Shown: positions 15,876 to 25,083 of the stretch, piece by piece | Numbering within the stretch: the stretch's first letter is position 1 | Layout: each line of letters starts with the position of its first letter | From: Burkholderiales bacterium | Lineage (GTDB): Bacteria > Pseudomonadota > Gammaproteobacteria > Burkholderiales > Thiobacteraceae | DNA: 51,046 bases | Reading direction: 5' to 3' | Assembly: GCA_023511995.1 (NCBI GenBank) | Contig: JAIMAL010000019.1 | Location: 1-51,046, forward strand | Translations under genes and position numbers: made by a program | Notes under the pieces: model-generated | The model's database searches: none | Seen by the model: only the letters and a program-made list of their open reading frames with translations | Told to the model about the DNA's origin: nothing

Positions 15876-17819
15876 CTAGGCCGCGTCGCGGTTTTTCGCC
15901 TGACTTGCCTGTGTGGGGGGTTTCAGGCGGCTGAGGATACCGCCCAGGGTTTCCACTTCACGGTCGAGTGCTGCTTCGGTGGCGGCCAGCTCCTTCAGCC
16001 TTTCCTGCAGACTGTCGATGTTTTCGTGGATTTTGCGGACGTTTTCGATGCGCCGCTCCATGTCCATTTTGTAGTCGGTGATCTGGCTCAGCAGCGGGCC
16101 CAGGGCATTGCGCAACCAGATTTCGCTATCGTGGCGGGCGCGCTCGAAGATGGCGCGTGCCTCGGCGGCCAGGTTGAGGAAGAACCGCCGCACCAGGAAA
16201 TGCTTCTCGGTGAGGATGTTCACCGGATCGCGGCAGAAGGCTTCGGTGCGCCGTTTGAGTTCGTCGAAGGCGGCCTGACAGGGGTCGAGGTCGAGAAACG
16301 GCGCTTCCCGTCTTTCGAAACCATGCTGAACATGGAAGCGGACGTAGGCGCTGTCCACCAGCCCCTTGATCTGCCGCGCATGCTTGTGGATGTGCTGGAA
16401 CTGCTGGGCGGTGTGGCGGATCAGGGACTGCATGCCCCGCATCAGCCCCGCCGTGGTCCAGCTTCCCTTGAGGGAGGCGTGCGCCCTTTCCAGGATGCCA
16501 TCCAGCCGTTCCATGCTCAGGTTGCTCAGAAGAATGTGGCCATGGCGGGTGATGACGGAACGGGTGACGTTGAAGGCGTGCAGGGTTTCCTCGTAGGTCA
16601 GCTTGTCCTCGTTTAGCTTCTGCAGCATCTTGTGGATCACTTCCCGGTTCTTGCCGGAAAGGGATGACAGCTCGGCGCGCTCGTGGCGCACGGCGGCAAG
16701 CCGGCTGCTGGCGCTCTTGTAGGCGGCGAGCACCAGCGCGCCGATTTCCCGGGTGACCGCCGTGCGCAGGATTTCCTGGCGTCTGGGGATGATGTCGCGG
16801 GCAAGCAGCTGTTCCAGCGCGGCGATGCCGCTGCGCGCCGCCAGGGTCTCATCGCCGCGGATTCTGGCAAGAAGTGCCTTCTGCGCCGACAGGGCGAGCA
16901 CCTGGCCGGGGGCGATGCCCAGTTGCTGGGCGGTGGCCTGCTTCTGCCGCTCGATGGTCGCCTGCACCTTGTCCCAGGGCTTCAACTCGTCCCACAGGGT
17001 GTCCACCTTGTTCAGCACGACGATGCTGTGGGCGGCATGGGGCGCCACGTGCTTTTGCCAGATTTCCAGGTCGGAGCGCGTCACACCGGTGTCGGTGGCA
17101 AGCAGAAAGAGCACCGCATGGGCACTGGGGATCATGCTCAAAGTGAGCTCGGGTTCGCTGCCCAGGGCATTGAGCCCCGGCGTGTCGAGAATGGCCAGAC
17201 CGCTTTTCAGCAGCGGGTGCGGATAGTTGATGAGGGCATGGCGCCACTTGGGGATTTCCACCCGCCCGTCCTCCCGCAGCATGTCCGCCTGCATGGGATC
17301 CTGGTCGTCCCACAGCCCCAGGGCGCGTGCCTCTACCTGGCTCACCCGCTTGGTTTCGGTGAGGCTTTCGAAGATTTCCACCATCTGCTCCGGGTGGTCG
17401 AGGTCGAGCCAGCTCGTCACCCATTCGACGGGTTTTTTTCTGAGTTGGCGGATAGTCTCGTCGCGATAGCGGGTCTCGATGGGGAGCAGCCGCAGATAAG
17501 GGCGCTCGCCCGGATCGTAAAAGATTTCCGTCGGGCACATGGTGGTGCGCCCGGCATCCGAGGGCAGCAGCCGCTGCCGGAAGTCGGCGAAGAAAAGGGC
17601 GTTGATGAGCTCCGTCTTGCCCCGGGAGAACTCGGCGACGAAGGCCAGGGTGATGCGGTCGTGGCGCAGGCTTTCCATGAGGTCGTAGAGCTTCAGCGAC
17701 TGCGCCGCCTCCACCCCACCGCGCGCATCCAGCCACGCCTGATAGGCCTCGATGGCGGCAAGGAGATCCTCGCGCCAGCGGCGGTACTGCTCCACCCGTT
17801 GTCTGATAAGGACGGTCAT
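15876..17819 (-). CDS. Dynamin-family (BDLP-like) large GTPase
   Basis: The 647-residue protein has an N-terminal GTPase domain with G1 AEFSRGKT (62-69), a G2 Thr97 in TTMCPTE, G3 DTPG (212-215) and G4 NKVD (270-273), then a long mostly helical region with a coiled coil near the end (about 575-625). This is the bacterial dynamin-like layout, in which members remodel or tether membranes. No clear transmembrane or paddle segment is seen. The first P-loop glycine is Ala62 and the residue after GKT is Glu, both departures from the dynamin consensus. It overlaps yggU by ATGA at the end of the yggS-proC-yggT-yggU block, which is not a usual neighbour. Its cellular role is unknown. Confidence 0.8.
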   Translation of the reverse strand: MTVLIRQRVEQYRRWREDLLAAIEAYQAWLDARGGVEAAQSLKLYDLMESLRHDRITLAFVAEFSRGKTELINALFFADFRQRLLPSDAGRTTMCPTEIFYDPGERPYLRLLPIETRYRDETIRQLRKKPVEWVTSWLDLDHPEQMVEIFESLTETKRVSQVEARALGLWDDQDPMQADMLREDGRVEIPKWRHALINYPHPLLKSGLAILDTPGLNALGSEPELTLSMIPSAHAVLFLLATDTGVTRSDLEIWQKHVAPHAAHSIVVLNKVDTLWDELKPWDKVQATIERQKQATAQQLGIAPGQVLALSAQKALLARIRGDETLAARSGIAALEQLLARDIIPRRQEILRTAVTREIGALVLAAYKSASSRLAAVRHERAELSSLSGKNREVIHKMLQKLNEDKLTYEETLHAFNVTRSVITRHGHILLSNLSMERLDGILERAHASLKGSWTTAGLMRGMQSLIRHTAQQFQHIHKHARQIKGLVDSAYVRFHVQHGFERREAPFLDLDPCQAAFDELKRRTEAFCRDPVNILTEKHFLVRRFFLNLAAEARAIFERARHDSEIWLRNALGPLLSQITDYKMDMERRIENVRKIHENIDSLQERLKELAATEAALDREVETLGGILSRLKPPTQASQAKNRDAA

Positions 17820-18112
17820 GGCTTGAGCAATGCCTGCTCCGGATCGATACGACTGCCTGCGATCTCCACGATCTTCCGGCGAGCGTGTTCGCCGCTTTTC
17901 ACCTGCACCTGACGCAGGGGCACGTCGAAGACCTGCGCCAGGAAGTCGATCAGTTTCTCATTGGCCCGGTTCTCCAGCGGCGGTGCCGCGACACGGATTT
18001 TCAGCGCATCGCCATGGGGACCCACCACCTCCGTGCGCGGCGCGTTGGGCTGCACCTGCACGGTGAGGACGAGGGTCCCCGTGCTCCCGCGCCGGTACCA
18101 GGGATGCGTCAC
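17816..18112 (-). CDS. yggU: YggU/DUF167 family protein
   Basis: The 98-residue protein carries the DUF167 core: VQVQPNAPRTEVVGPHGDALKIRVAAPPLENRANEKLIDFLA, followed by VKSGEHARRKIVEI. The function of the family is unknown. The start is GTG 18112, whose GTGA overlaps the yggT stop. The gene also overlaps the downstream GTPase gene by 4 nt. The yggT-yggU pair is widespread in proteobacteria. Confidence 0.9.
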   Translation of the reverse strand: MTHPWYRRGSTGTLVLTVQVQPNAPRTEVVGPHGDALKIRVAAPPLENRANEKLIDFLAQVFDVPLRQVQVKSGEHARRKIVEIAGSRIDPEQALLKP

Positions 18113-18711
18113 AACCCCAGGCCTCCCATGCTGACATGGATCACTCCCTTGGCCAGCCGTTCCAGCCAGGCCACCGGCAGCATCAGCAGCAACTGGCAGA
18201 CGATGAGGATCACCATCGGCGACAGGTCCACGTTGGCCACCGGCGGAATGATCCGCCGCACCCGCCGCGTGAAGGGACGCGACAGCGCCTCCAACACACC
18301 CATGAAGGGGCTCATGGGGTTGATAAGGCTCACCACGAACAACAGCACCTGTACCAGCATCAGCAGATAAAGGCTCATGCGCAAGAGCTCCACCGCCGCC
18401 ATGAAACCCAGGCCCAGAAACATGATGGGGCCGCCCCGCAGCAGGGGCAGGCCGGCCAACGCCTCGATGACGATGAGCAGCAGCCACTGCACCGCCAGCG
18501 CGACAAGAAGGGTGGCTACATCCCAGCCCCCCATCGCGGGCAGCCTGCGCCGTGCCGGCAGTACCACGAAATCCGTCAGCGTCATCACGAACTGGCTGAG
18601 CGGGTTACCCGGGTGCACCCGCAAAAGTTGCAGATAAAAACGCAGCAAAAGCAGCGCGACAAACGCGGTGCCGATGGTGTCCAGAAGAAAAATAACGGCT
18701 TCGCTGAGCAT
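18109..18711 (-). CDS. yggT: YggT family integral membrane protein
   Basis: The 200-residue inner-membrane protein contains two copies of the YGGT module (about 1-65 and 105-175), each with hydrophobic helices around an N-P motif (HPGNPLSQF and INPMSPFMGVLEAL) and the basic RPFTRRVRRIIPP stretch. The family has been linked to osmotic stress and ion transport, but without firm biochemistry. It sits 36 nt downstream of proC and overlaps yggU. Confidence 0.93.
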   Translation of the reverse strand: MLSEAVIFLLDTIGTAFVALLLLRFYLQLLRVHPGNPLSQFVMTLTDFVVLPARRRLPAMGGWDVATLLVALAVQWLLLIVIEALAGLPLLRGGPIMFLGLGFMAAVELLRMSLYLLMLVQVLLFVVSLINPMSPFMGVLEALSRPFTRRVRRIIPPVANVDLSPMVILIVCQLLLMLPVAWLERLAKGVIHVSMGGLGL

Positions 18712-18747
18712 GGCTTGAGTCCCGTCCAGGGTGAAATGACAAAAATG

Positions 18748-19563
18748 TCATCCGCCGTTGCGGCCCAGCTCGTCCCCCAGTTCCCGGGAACGGGCCGCGG
18801 CGGCGCCCACGGCGTCGATGATGGCCTGCCGCACCGCAGCGGCTTCCAGGCTGGCCAGCGCCCGTTCCGTGGTGCCGCCGCGGGAAGTGACGCGGGCACG
18901 CAGCGTGGCCAGGTCCTCCTGGCTTTTGGCGGCCAGGCGGGCGGCGCCGGCGAAGGTGGCGAGGGTGAGCTGCCGGGCCTGCGCCGCGGACAGTCCGAGG
19001 CGGATGGCGGCTTCCTCCAGCGCCTCCATGAAATAGAAGACATAGGCGGGCCCGCTGCCGGATACCGCCGTGATGGTATCCATGTCTTCCTCCCGCGCCA
19101 CCCAGACCACCTCGCCCACCGCTTCCAGCACCGTTGCCGCCTGCCTGCGTTCCGCCTCGCCCACTTCGGGCAGGGCGTAGACGCCGCTGATGCCCGCCTG
19201 CACCAGGGCAGGGGTGTTGGGCATGGCGCGCACGATGCGCCGATAGGTGAGCCAGCGGGAAAGATCGGCGGCGCGCACGCCGGCGGCGATGGAAATCACA
19301 AGCTGGTTTTTGAGGTGGGGGGCGAGGGTCTTCGCCACCTCCCGCAACTGCTGGGGTTTCACCGCCAAAAGGACGATGTCGCAGGCCAGAACGCCGGCAT
19401 CCACTGCCGGCTCAACGATGAGGCCGTATTGGCGTTGAAGCCGCTCCCGCGCCTGCGGGTCGGGGTCCACCACGCGCAGCTCGGCGGCCCTGAAGCCGCG
19501 GCCCAGAAGTCCGCCGATGAGGGCATTGGCCATGTTGCCGCCGCCGATGAAGGTGATGTTCAT
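18748..19563 (-). CDS. proC: Pyrroline-5-carboxylate reductase
   Basis: The 271-residue enzyme reduces pyrroline-5-carboxylate to proline with NAD(P)H. It has the Rossmann site FIGGGNMANALIGGL (5-19), the VKPQQ segment near 70, AMPNTP near 110, and the signature VSGSGPAYVFYFMEAL with TSRGGTTERAL further on. It lies between yggS and yggT, the standard arrangement in proteobacteria. Confidence 0.97.
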   Translation of the reverse strand: MNITFIGGGNMANALIGGLLGRGFRAAELRVVDPDPQARERLQRQYGLIVEPAVDAGVLACDIVLLAVKPQQLREVAKTLAPHLKNQLVISIAAGVRAADLSRWLTYRRIVRAMPNTPALVQAGISGVYALPEVGEAERRQAATVLEAVGEVVWVAREEDMDTITAVSGSGPAYVFYFMEALEEAAIRLGLSAAQARQLTLATFAGAARLAAKSQEDLATLRARVTSRGGTTERALASLEAAAVRQAIIDAVGAAAARSRELGDELGRNGG

Positions 19564-19612
19564 GATGAAGTCCTTTTCCCTGGGCGCGTTGCGCCCCCGT
19601 GCTCCTCACGTT

Positions 19613-20311
19613 TCATGGGTTTGCCGTTTTCCGCCGTTCGCCGAAAATGGCACTGCCCACCCGCACCAGGGTGGCGCCTTCGCACACCGCCGCTTCCAGA
19701 TCCTGGGACATGCCCATGGACAGGGTGTCCAGCTCAAGCCCCTCGCGGCCGAGGGCGTCCTTGAGCTCCCGCAGCAGGCGAAAGCGGCGCCGCAGCAGCG
19801 TGACATCCGGTGTGGCCTCGGGAATGGTCATCAGGCCCCGCAGGCGCAGCCGGGGGAGTGTTGCGATGAAGCGAGCAAGCGGCGCCACCGCCTCCGGCGC
19901 CACCCCGCTTTTGGCGGCTTCCCCGCTCACATTCACCTGCACGCAGACGTTGAGGGGGGGCAGGCTGGCGGGGCGTTGTTCCGCCAGCCGGCGGGCGATT
20001 TTCTCCCGGTCCACGCTGTGCACCCAGGCGAAGTGTTCGGCGATGGGGCGGGTCTTGTTGCTCTGCACCGGACCGATGAAATGCCATTCGATGGCAAGAT
20101 CGTTGAGCGCGGCCATTTTGGCGAGCGCCTCCTTAACGTAACTTTCGCCGAAGGCGCGCTGGCCACAGGCATAGGCGGCGCGGATGGCGTCAGCGCCGAA
20201 GGTCTTGGACACCGCGAGCAGGGTGATGGTGGCGGGATCGCGGCCGCATTCGGCGGCGGCCTTCTCGATGCGGCGCCTGACGCCTTGCAATGCCGTTTGG
20301 ATTGTCGTCAT
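19613..20311 (-). CDS. yggS: YggS/PLPBP family pyridoxal phosphate homeostasis protein
   Basis: The 232-residue single-domain TIM-barrel protein binds PLP through Lys36 (AVSKTFGAD), the same position as in E. coli YggS. Other marks are FGESYVKEA, the IEWHFIGPVQSNK region, and LSMGMSQDLEAAV near the end. It has no enzyme activity in known homologues but keeps PLP and amino-acid pools balanced. It is the first gene of the minus-strand block and diverges from pilT. Confidence 0.96.
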   Translation of the reverse strand: MTTIQTALQGVRRRIEKAAAECGRDPATITLLAVSKTFGADAIRAAYACGQRAFGESYVKEALAKMAALNDLAIEWHFIGPVQSNKTRPIAEHFAWVHSVDREKIARRLAEQRPASLPPLNVCVQVNVSGEAAKSGVAPEAVAPLARFIATLPRLRLRGLMTIPEATPDVTLLRRRFRLLRELKDALGREGLELDTLSMGMSQDLEAAVCEGATLVRVGSAIFGERRKTANP

Positions 20312-20505
20312 AATGCTTCGGCCCAGCTTCGAGGAATGGGTGCAAGGTCCGCCCGGCGTTCCGGCCTGACCGCGGCAGGGCGGGCCGAAGGTTGACCGGC
20401 CGAAGGATTTTCCTCAAGAAACGGCCGCGACGGCCGTTATTGTCGGGTGGCCGGGGGCTACCCATCGGCAAGGCGCATCGCGCACTCACCCGCGGGGGAT
20501 TATAA

Positions 20506-21543
20506 ATGGAAATCGCTGATCTGCTTGCCTTCACCGTCAAGAACAAGGCTTCCGACCTGCATCTTTCGGCGGGCCTGCCGCCGATGATCCGGGTCAATGG
20601 CGACATCCGGCGCATCAATGTGGAACCCCTGGACCACAAGGGGGTGCACAGCATGATCTATGACATCATGAACGATGCGCAACGCAAGTTCTACGAGGAG
20701 AATCTGGAGGTCGATTTCTCCTTCGAGGTGCCCAACCTCGCCCGCTTCCGCGTCAATGCCTATGTGCAGCAAAGGGGTGCGGCTGCCGCCTTCCGCACCA
20801 TCCCCTCCAAGGTGCTGACCCTGGAGCAGCTCAACGCACCGGCGATTTTCAAGGATCTCTGTCACCACCCCAACGGGCTCGTGCTGGTCACCGGCCCGAC
20901 CGGCTCCGGCAAGTCCACCACACTGGCGGCGATGATTAACGAGATCAACGAGACGGAGTATGGTCACATCCTCACCATCGAGGATCCCATCGAATTCGTC
21001 CACGAATCGAAGAAATGCCTCATCAACCAGCGGGAGGTGGGACCGCATACGCTTTCCTTCAACAACGCGCTGCGTTCCGCCCTGCGCGAGGACCCGGACG
21101 TCATCCTGGTGGGCGAGCTGCGTGACCTGGAAACCATCCGTCTTGCCCTTACCGCCGCGGAAACCGGCCATCTCGTGTTCGGCACGCTGCATACCAGCTC
21201 GGCGCCGAAGACCATCGACCGCATCATCGACGTCTTCCCGGCCGCGGAAAAGGAGATGGTGCGCGCCATGCTGTCGGAGTCGCTGCGGGCGGTGATTGCC
21301 CAGACCCTGCTCAAGACCAAGGACGGCAGCGGCCGCGTGGCGGCGCACGAGATCATGATCGGCACGCCCGCCATCCGCAACCTGATCCGCGAGAACAAGG
21401 TGGCGCAGATGTACTCCACCATCCAGACCGGTCAGAACGTGGGCATGCAGACCATGGAGCAGTGCCTGGCCGATCTGGTGCGCCGCAACATCATCTCCGA
21501 AGCGGAGGCCGCCAAGGCGGCGCGCAAGGACGCCAAGTTCTGA
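20506..21543 (+). CDS. pilT: Type IV pilus retraction ATPase PilT
   Basis: The 345-residue hexameric ATPase powers pilus retraction. It has Walker A GPTGSGKST (130-138), the Asp box around TIEDPIEF (157-164), Walker B VILVGE (199-204), a His box ending FGTLHT, and the C-terminal AIRNLIRE motif (289-296), which is essential for retraction in PilT. It starts close to a TATAAA, with a GGGGGA ribosome site, and diverges from yggS. pilU follows 71 nt later. Confidence 0.97.
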   Translation: MEIADLLAFTVKNKASDLHLSAGLPPMIRVNGDIRRINVEPLDHKGVHSMIYDIMNDAQRKFYEENLEVDFSFEVPNLARFRVNAYVQQRGAAAAFRTIPSKVLTLEQLNAPAIFKDLCHHPNGLVLVTGPTGSGKSTTLAAMINEINETEYGHILTIEDPIEFVHESKKCLINQREVGPHTLSFNNALRSALREDPDVILVGELRDLETIRLALTAAETGHLVFGTLHTSSAPKTIDRIIDVFPAAEKEMVRAMLSESLRAVIAQTLLKTKDGSGRVAAHEIMIGTPAIRNLIRENKVAQMYSTIQTGQNVGMQTMEQCLADLVRRNIISEAEAAKAARKDAKF

Positions 21544-21614
21544 GGCACCGGTAAGGGGTATTGCGGCGGGCATGATCGGGGCCGAAATGGCCGGCAAATT
21601 CGAAGGAGGAATTC

Positions 21615-22751
21615 ATGGAGCGCGAACAAGCCCAGAAATTCATGCATGACCTGTTGCGCCTGATGGTGAGCAAGAAGGCATCGGACCTCTTCATCACCGC
21701 CGGCTTCCCCCCTGCGCTCAAGATCGACGGGCGGGTGGTGCCCGTCTCCAACCAGACCCTCACGCCGCAGCACACGGTGGAGCTGGCGCGCGCCATCATG
21801 AATGACAAACAGGCCTACGAATTCGAGTCCACCAAGGAGTGCAACTTTGCCATCTCGCCCCCCGACATCGGCCGTTTCCGCGTCAATGCCTTCGTCCAGC
21901 AGGGCCGCACCGGCATGGTGTTGCGCACCATCAACTCGGTCATCCCCACCTTCGAGGAGCTCGGCCTGCCTGAGGTGCTCAAGGACGTGGCCATGACCAA
22001 ACGGGGGCTGGTGATCTTCGTCGGCGGCACGGGTTCGGGCAAATCCACGTCGCTTGCGGCGATGGTGGGCTACCGCAACGAAAACAGCCAGGGTCACATC
22101 ATCACCATCGAAGACCCCATCGAATACGTCCACGAGCACAAGAAGTGCATCATCACCCAGCGGGAGGTGGGGGTGGATACCGACGACTGGTTCTCTGCCC
22201 TGAAAAACGCCCTGCGCCAGGCGCCGGACGTGATCCTGATCGGGGAGATCCGCGACCGCGAAACCATGGAATACGCCATCCAGTTCGCGGAGACGGGCCA
22301 TTTGTGCCTGTCCACCCTGCATGCCAACAGCGCCAATCAGGCTTTGGACCGCATCATCAACTTCTTCCCCGAGGAGAAACGGGATCAGTTGCTGATGGAC
22401 CTCTCCTTAAACCTCAAGGCCTTCGTTTCCCAGCGGCTGATTCCGCGCCGGGAAGGCAAGGGGCGCGTGGCAGCGGTGGAAATCATGCTCAACTCGCCCT
22501 TGATCTCCGACCTCATCTTCAAGGGGCAGGTGCACGAAATCAAGGAAGTCATGGCCAAATCCCGCGAGATTGGCATGCAGACCTTCGACCAGCACCTCTT
22601 CGAGCTTTACGAGGCGGGCCTCATCAGCTACGAGGATGCGCTGCGCAACGCCGATTCGGTCAACGACCTGCGCCTGCAGATCAAGCTCCACGGCCAGGAG
22701 GCCAAGGAGCGGGACATCATGTCCAACATCAACCACCTGGACATCATCTGA
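21615..22751 (+). CDS. pilU: Type IV pilus retraction accessory ATPase PilU
   Basis: The 378-residue PilT paralogue has Walker A GGTGSGKST (137-145), an Asp box TIEDPIEY, Walker B VILIGEIRDRET and HLCLSTLHANSANQA. It lacks the AIRNLIRE motif of PilT and has the longer C-terminus typical of PilU. PilU works with PilT to raise retraction force. A strong AGGAGG site lies 6 nt upstream of the start. No other pilus genes are in the window. Confidence 0.96.
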   Translation: MEREQAQKFMHDLLRLMVSKKASDLFITAGFPPALKIDGRVVPVSNQTLTPQHTVELARAIMNDKQAYEFESTKECNFAISPPDIGRFRVNAFVQQGRTGMVLRTINSVIPTFEELGLPEVLKDVAMTKRGLVIFVGGTGSGKSTSLAAMVGYRNENSQGHIITIEDPIEYVHEHKKCIITQREVGVDTDDWFSALKNALRQAPDVILIGEIRDRETMEYAIQFAETGHLCLSTLHANSANQALDRIINFFPEEKRDQLLMDLSLNLKAFVSQRLIPRREGKGRVAAVEIMLNSPLISDLIFKGQVHEIKEVMAKSREIGMQTFDQHLFELYEAGLISYEDALRNADSVNDLRLQIKLHGQEAKERDIMSNINHLDII

Positions 22752-22756
22752 GGGCG

Positions 22757-23917
22757 TCAGGGAGTGGCCCGCCGCCGGTTACTGCCCGCAACCAGGCGGA
22801 TTTCGTAGAGGCGGCACTCCAGCGGGCCGTTGTAGAGCGGGATGCGGCGGGAGGGGGTAAGGCGCATGAGCTGGGGCATGCGGCGATCGGCGGTGAAGAA
22901 CCAGGCCGTCCAGCCGGCGAACCGCTGTTTGAGCACGCTGGCGAGCCTGGGATAAAACGCCGCCAGGGCCTGGGCCTCCCCCATGCGCTCGCCATAGGGC
23001 GGGTTGGTCACCAATAGCCCGCTCGCCGCGGGCGGGTGGCAGTCGAGCACATCCTCCTGTTTCACTTCCACGCTTCCGGCAAGCCCGGCTTCGACGAGGT
23101 TTGCCTGCGCATGGCGCACTGCGGCGGCATCGCGATCAGCCCCCCAGATGGGTAAGCGCTCCGGCGCTTTTGCCGCCGTGCGGGCTTCCTCCTGCATCCT
23201 TTGCCATGAGGCGGCATCGAAATTGCGCAGGCGTTCGAAGGCAAAGCGGCGGCCCAGCCCGGGGGCGATGTCGAGGGCGATCAAGGCAGCCTCGATGAGG
23301 AAAGTGCCGCTGCCACACATGGGGTCGAAGAGGGGCACGCCGGGCTGCCAGCCGGCAAGGTGCAGGATGCCGGCGGCCAGATTCTCCCGCAGGGGCGCCT
23401 CGCCCTTGGACTTGCGCCAGCCTCGCTTGAACAGCGCCTCGCCCGAGGTGTCGAGATAAAGACTCAGCCGCGCCTCGTCGAGGAAGGCGTGGATGCGCAC
23501 CTCCGGCGCCTTTGTATCGACGCTGGGCCGCGCCTGGCAGACCGCGCGGAAGTGGTCGCACACCGCATCCTTGATGCGCAGGGCCACGAAGTGGAGGCTG
23601 CGCAAAGGACAGTGGCGGCCGACCGTGGCGACGGCGAAAGTCTGGGTGACGGTGAACAGGGATGACCAGGGGACGTCGCCTGCCACACGGTAGATGTCAT
23701 CCTCGCTGCGGTAGGGGGCGGTGGCGATGCGCCAGAGGACGCGGCCGGCGATGCGGCTTTGCAGATTGATGCGGTAGCAGAGGGGGAAGGGGCCGGCAAA
23801 ACCGACGCCCCCCGGCGTGGGTTCGACAGCGGTCGCGCCAAGCCCTCTGAGCTCTGCGGCCAGCACCTCCTCCAGCCCCCGGGGGCAGGTGGCAAAAAAA
23901 TTTTCCAGCGTGTCCAT
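22757..23917 (-). CDS. rlmL: THUMP-domain 23S rRNA (guanine-N2) methyltransferase, RlmL type
   Basis: The 386-residue protein has an N-terminal ferredoxin-like and THUMP region (about 1-160) and a class I methyltransferase with DPMCGSGTFLIEAAL (near 200) and the catalytic NPPYGER (near 310). It corresponds to the N-terminal half of E. coli RlmKL (about 700 residues), which makes m2G2445. The C-terminal RlmK half is absent, as in many bacteria that have the split form. It begins immediately after the hemJ stop on the same strand. Confidence 0.9.
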   Translation of the reverse strand: MDTLENFFATCPRGLEEVLAAELRGLGATAVEPTPGGVGFAGPFPLCYRINLQSRIAGRVLWRIATAPYRSEDDIYRVAGDVPWSSLFTVTQTFAVATVGRHCPLRSLHFVALRIKDAVCDHFRAVCQARPSVDTKAPEVRIHAFLDEARLSLYLDTSGEALFKRGWRKSKGEAPLRENLAAGILHLAGWQPGVPLFDPMCGSGTFLIEAALIALDIAPGLGRRFAFERLRNFDAASWQRMQEEARTAAKAPERLPIWGADRDAAAVRHAQANLVEAGLAGSVEVKQEDVLDCHPPAASGLLVTNPPYGERMGEAQALAAFYPRLASVLKQRFAGWTAWFFTADRRMPQLMRLTPSRRIPLYNGPLECRLYEIRLVAGSNRRRATP

Positions 23918-24331
23918 CTAGAAGGGTTTGACCACCACCAGGATCACCACGCTGATGAGGATCACCACCGGAAACTCGTTGAACCAGCGATACCAGACGT
24001 GACTGTGGCGGTTGGCGTCGTTGCGGAAATCCCGCAGAAGTCTGCCGCACCAGAGGTGATAGAGGATGAGCACGACGACGAGCGCCAGCTTCGCGTACAG
24101 CCAGCGGCCCTCGATGCCATAACCGAGCCACAGCCACAAGCCGAAAAGCACGGTGAGGACGGCGCCCGGCGTCATGATGCCGTAGTAGAGCTTGCGTTCC
24201 ATGATCTTGAAGCGGGCAATGGAAGGCGCATCCTCGCTCATGGCGTGATAGACGAAAAGCCGCGGCAGGTAGAACAGGCCGGCAAACCAGGTGACCATGA
24301 AGATGATATGGAACGCCTTGACCCAGAGCAT
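23918..24331 (-). CDS. hemJ: Protoporphyrinogen oxidase HemJ
   Basis: The 137-residue four-helix membrane protein matches the HemJ (UPF0093) family, which oxidises protoporphyrinogen IX in heme synthesis. The first helix carries the conserved His8 in KAFHIIFMVTWFAGLFYLPRLF, and the second begins after a conserved MERKLYYGIMTPG. Later conserved parts are YAKLALVVVLILYHLWCG and the terminal RWFNEFPVVILISVVILVVVKP. rlmL follows with no gap. Confidence 0.94.
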   Translation of the reverse strand: MLWVKAFHIIFMVTWFAGLFYLPRLFVYHAMSEDAPSIARFKIMERKLYYGIMTPGAVLTVLFGLWLWLGYGIEGRWLYAKLALVVVLILYHLWCGRLLRDFRNDANRHSHVWYRWFNEFPVVILISVVILVVVKPF

Positions 24332-24529
24332 CGTTCACTCCCGAAAAGGCGCATCATACCGCAGCGCCTTGAGCCTCGGGGGAGGGTGCGCAGCCCATTA
24401 CCAGACCCGCCGGTGCCCAACTTGGGCTTCTGCTGTCTGTCAAACGGGGATCACCGGTCAGCGCGTCTTTCCCGTTTCGTCTATCGTATTCGTTTAAACT
24501 TGCAGGACCGCATTTCGGGGAAAGGTCCC

Positions 24530-25048
24530 TTGGATTGGAAAGCCTTTTACAGACGCCACAACGGCAAGCTGGTGCCTTTGCTCCTGGTGGGGCTCATCGT
24601 CTATCTCTGGTTCCGGCCGCCGGCGTGGGTGGAGACGGTGAGTGGGGAACCGGCGCCGGTGCGCTTCACCACCCTCGATGGCGCGGTGCACGCGCTTGCC
24701 GATTTGCGGGGCAAGGTGGTGCTGGTCAATTTCTGGGCCACGTGGTGTCCCTACTGCCGCCACGAGATGCCCGCCATGGAGCGCTTCTATCGGGATCACC
24801 GCCAGCGGGGCTTCGAGATCGTCGCCTTCAGTGTGGATGAGGACCCGGGGCGGGTGGCGGCGTTCATGCGGGAGCATGGTTACACCTTTCCCGCCGCCAT
24901 GGCCGATGTGGCGATCCAGCAGGCTTTCGGGGGTGTAAGCCGCCTGCCCACCTCCTACATCCTCGATCGGGAGGGGCGCTTGCGGCACAAGGTGCACGGC
25001 CAGGTGCATTACGGCCGTTTGCGCGCCCTGGTGGAGCCCCTGCTGTGA
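24530..25048 (+). CDS. TlpA/ResA-like membrane-anchored thioredoxin
   Basis: The 172-residue protein has an N-terminal membrane anchor (about 15-28) and a thioredoxin-fold domain facing the periplasm with the active site WCPYC (Cys73 and Cys76) and the cis-Pro in SRLPTSYIL. Such proteins reduce or exchange disulfides in periplasmic or cytochrome c maturation partners. A methionine-initiated start is not available. TTG 24530, with an AAAGG site 5 nt ahead, gives a basic N-terminal tail before the anchor and is the best choice. No ccm genes are nearby. Confidence 0.87.
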   Translation: MDWKAFYRRHNGKLVPLLLVGLIVYLWFRPPAWVETVSGEPAPVRFTTLDGAVHALADLRGKVVLVNFWATWCPYCRHEMPAMERFYRDHRQRGFEIVAFSVDEDPGRVAAFMREHGYTFPAAMADVAIQQAFGGVSRLPTSYILDREGRLRHKVHGQVHYGRLRALVEPLL

Positions 25049-25083
25049 GCGGGGCATGCCGCCGGTCGCCGCGGTGAGGCGGC

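Noticed and set aside
15882-15896. A short CCGC/GCGG hairpin followed by T's near the lipB stop.
   Set aside because: The stem is only 4 bp and lies inside the 3-prime end of the dynamin-like gene, so it is too weak to call a terminator.
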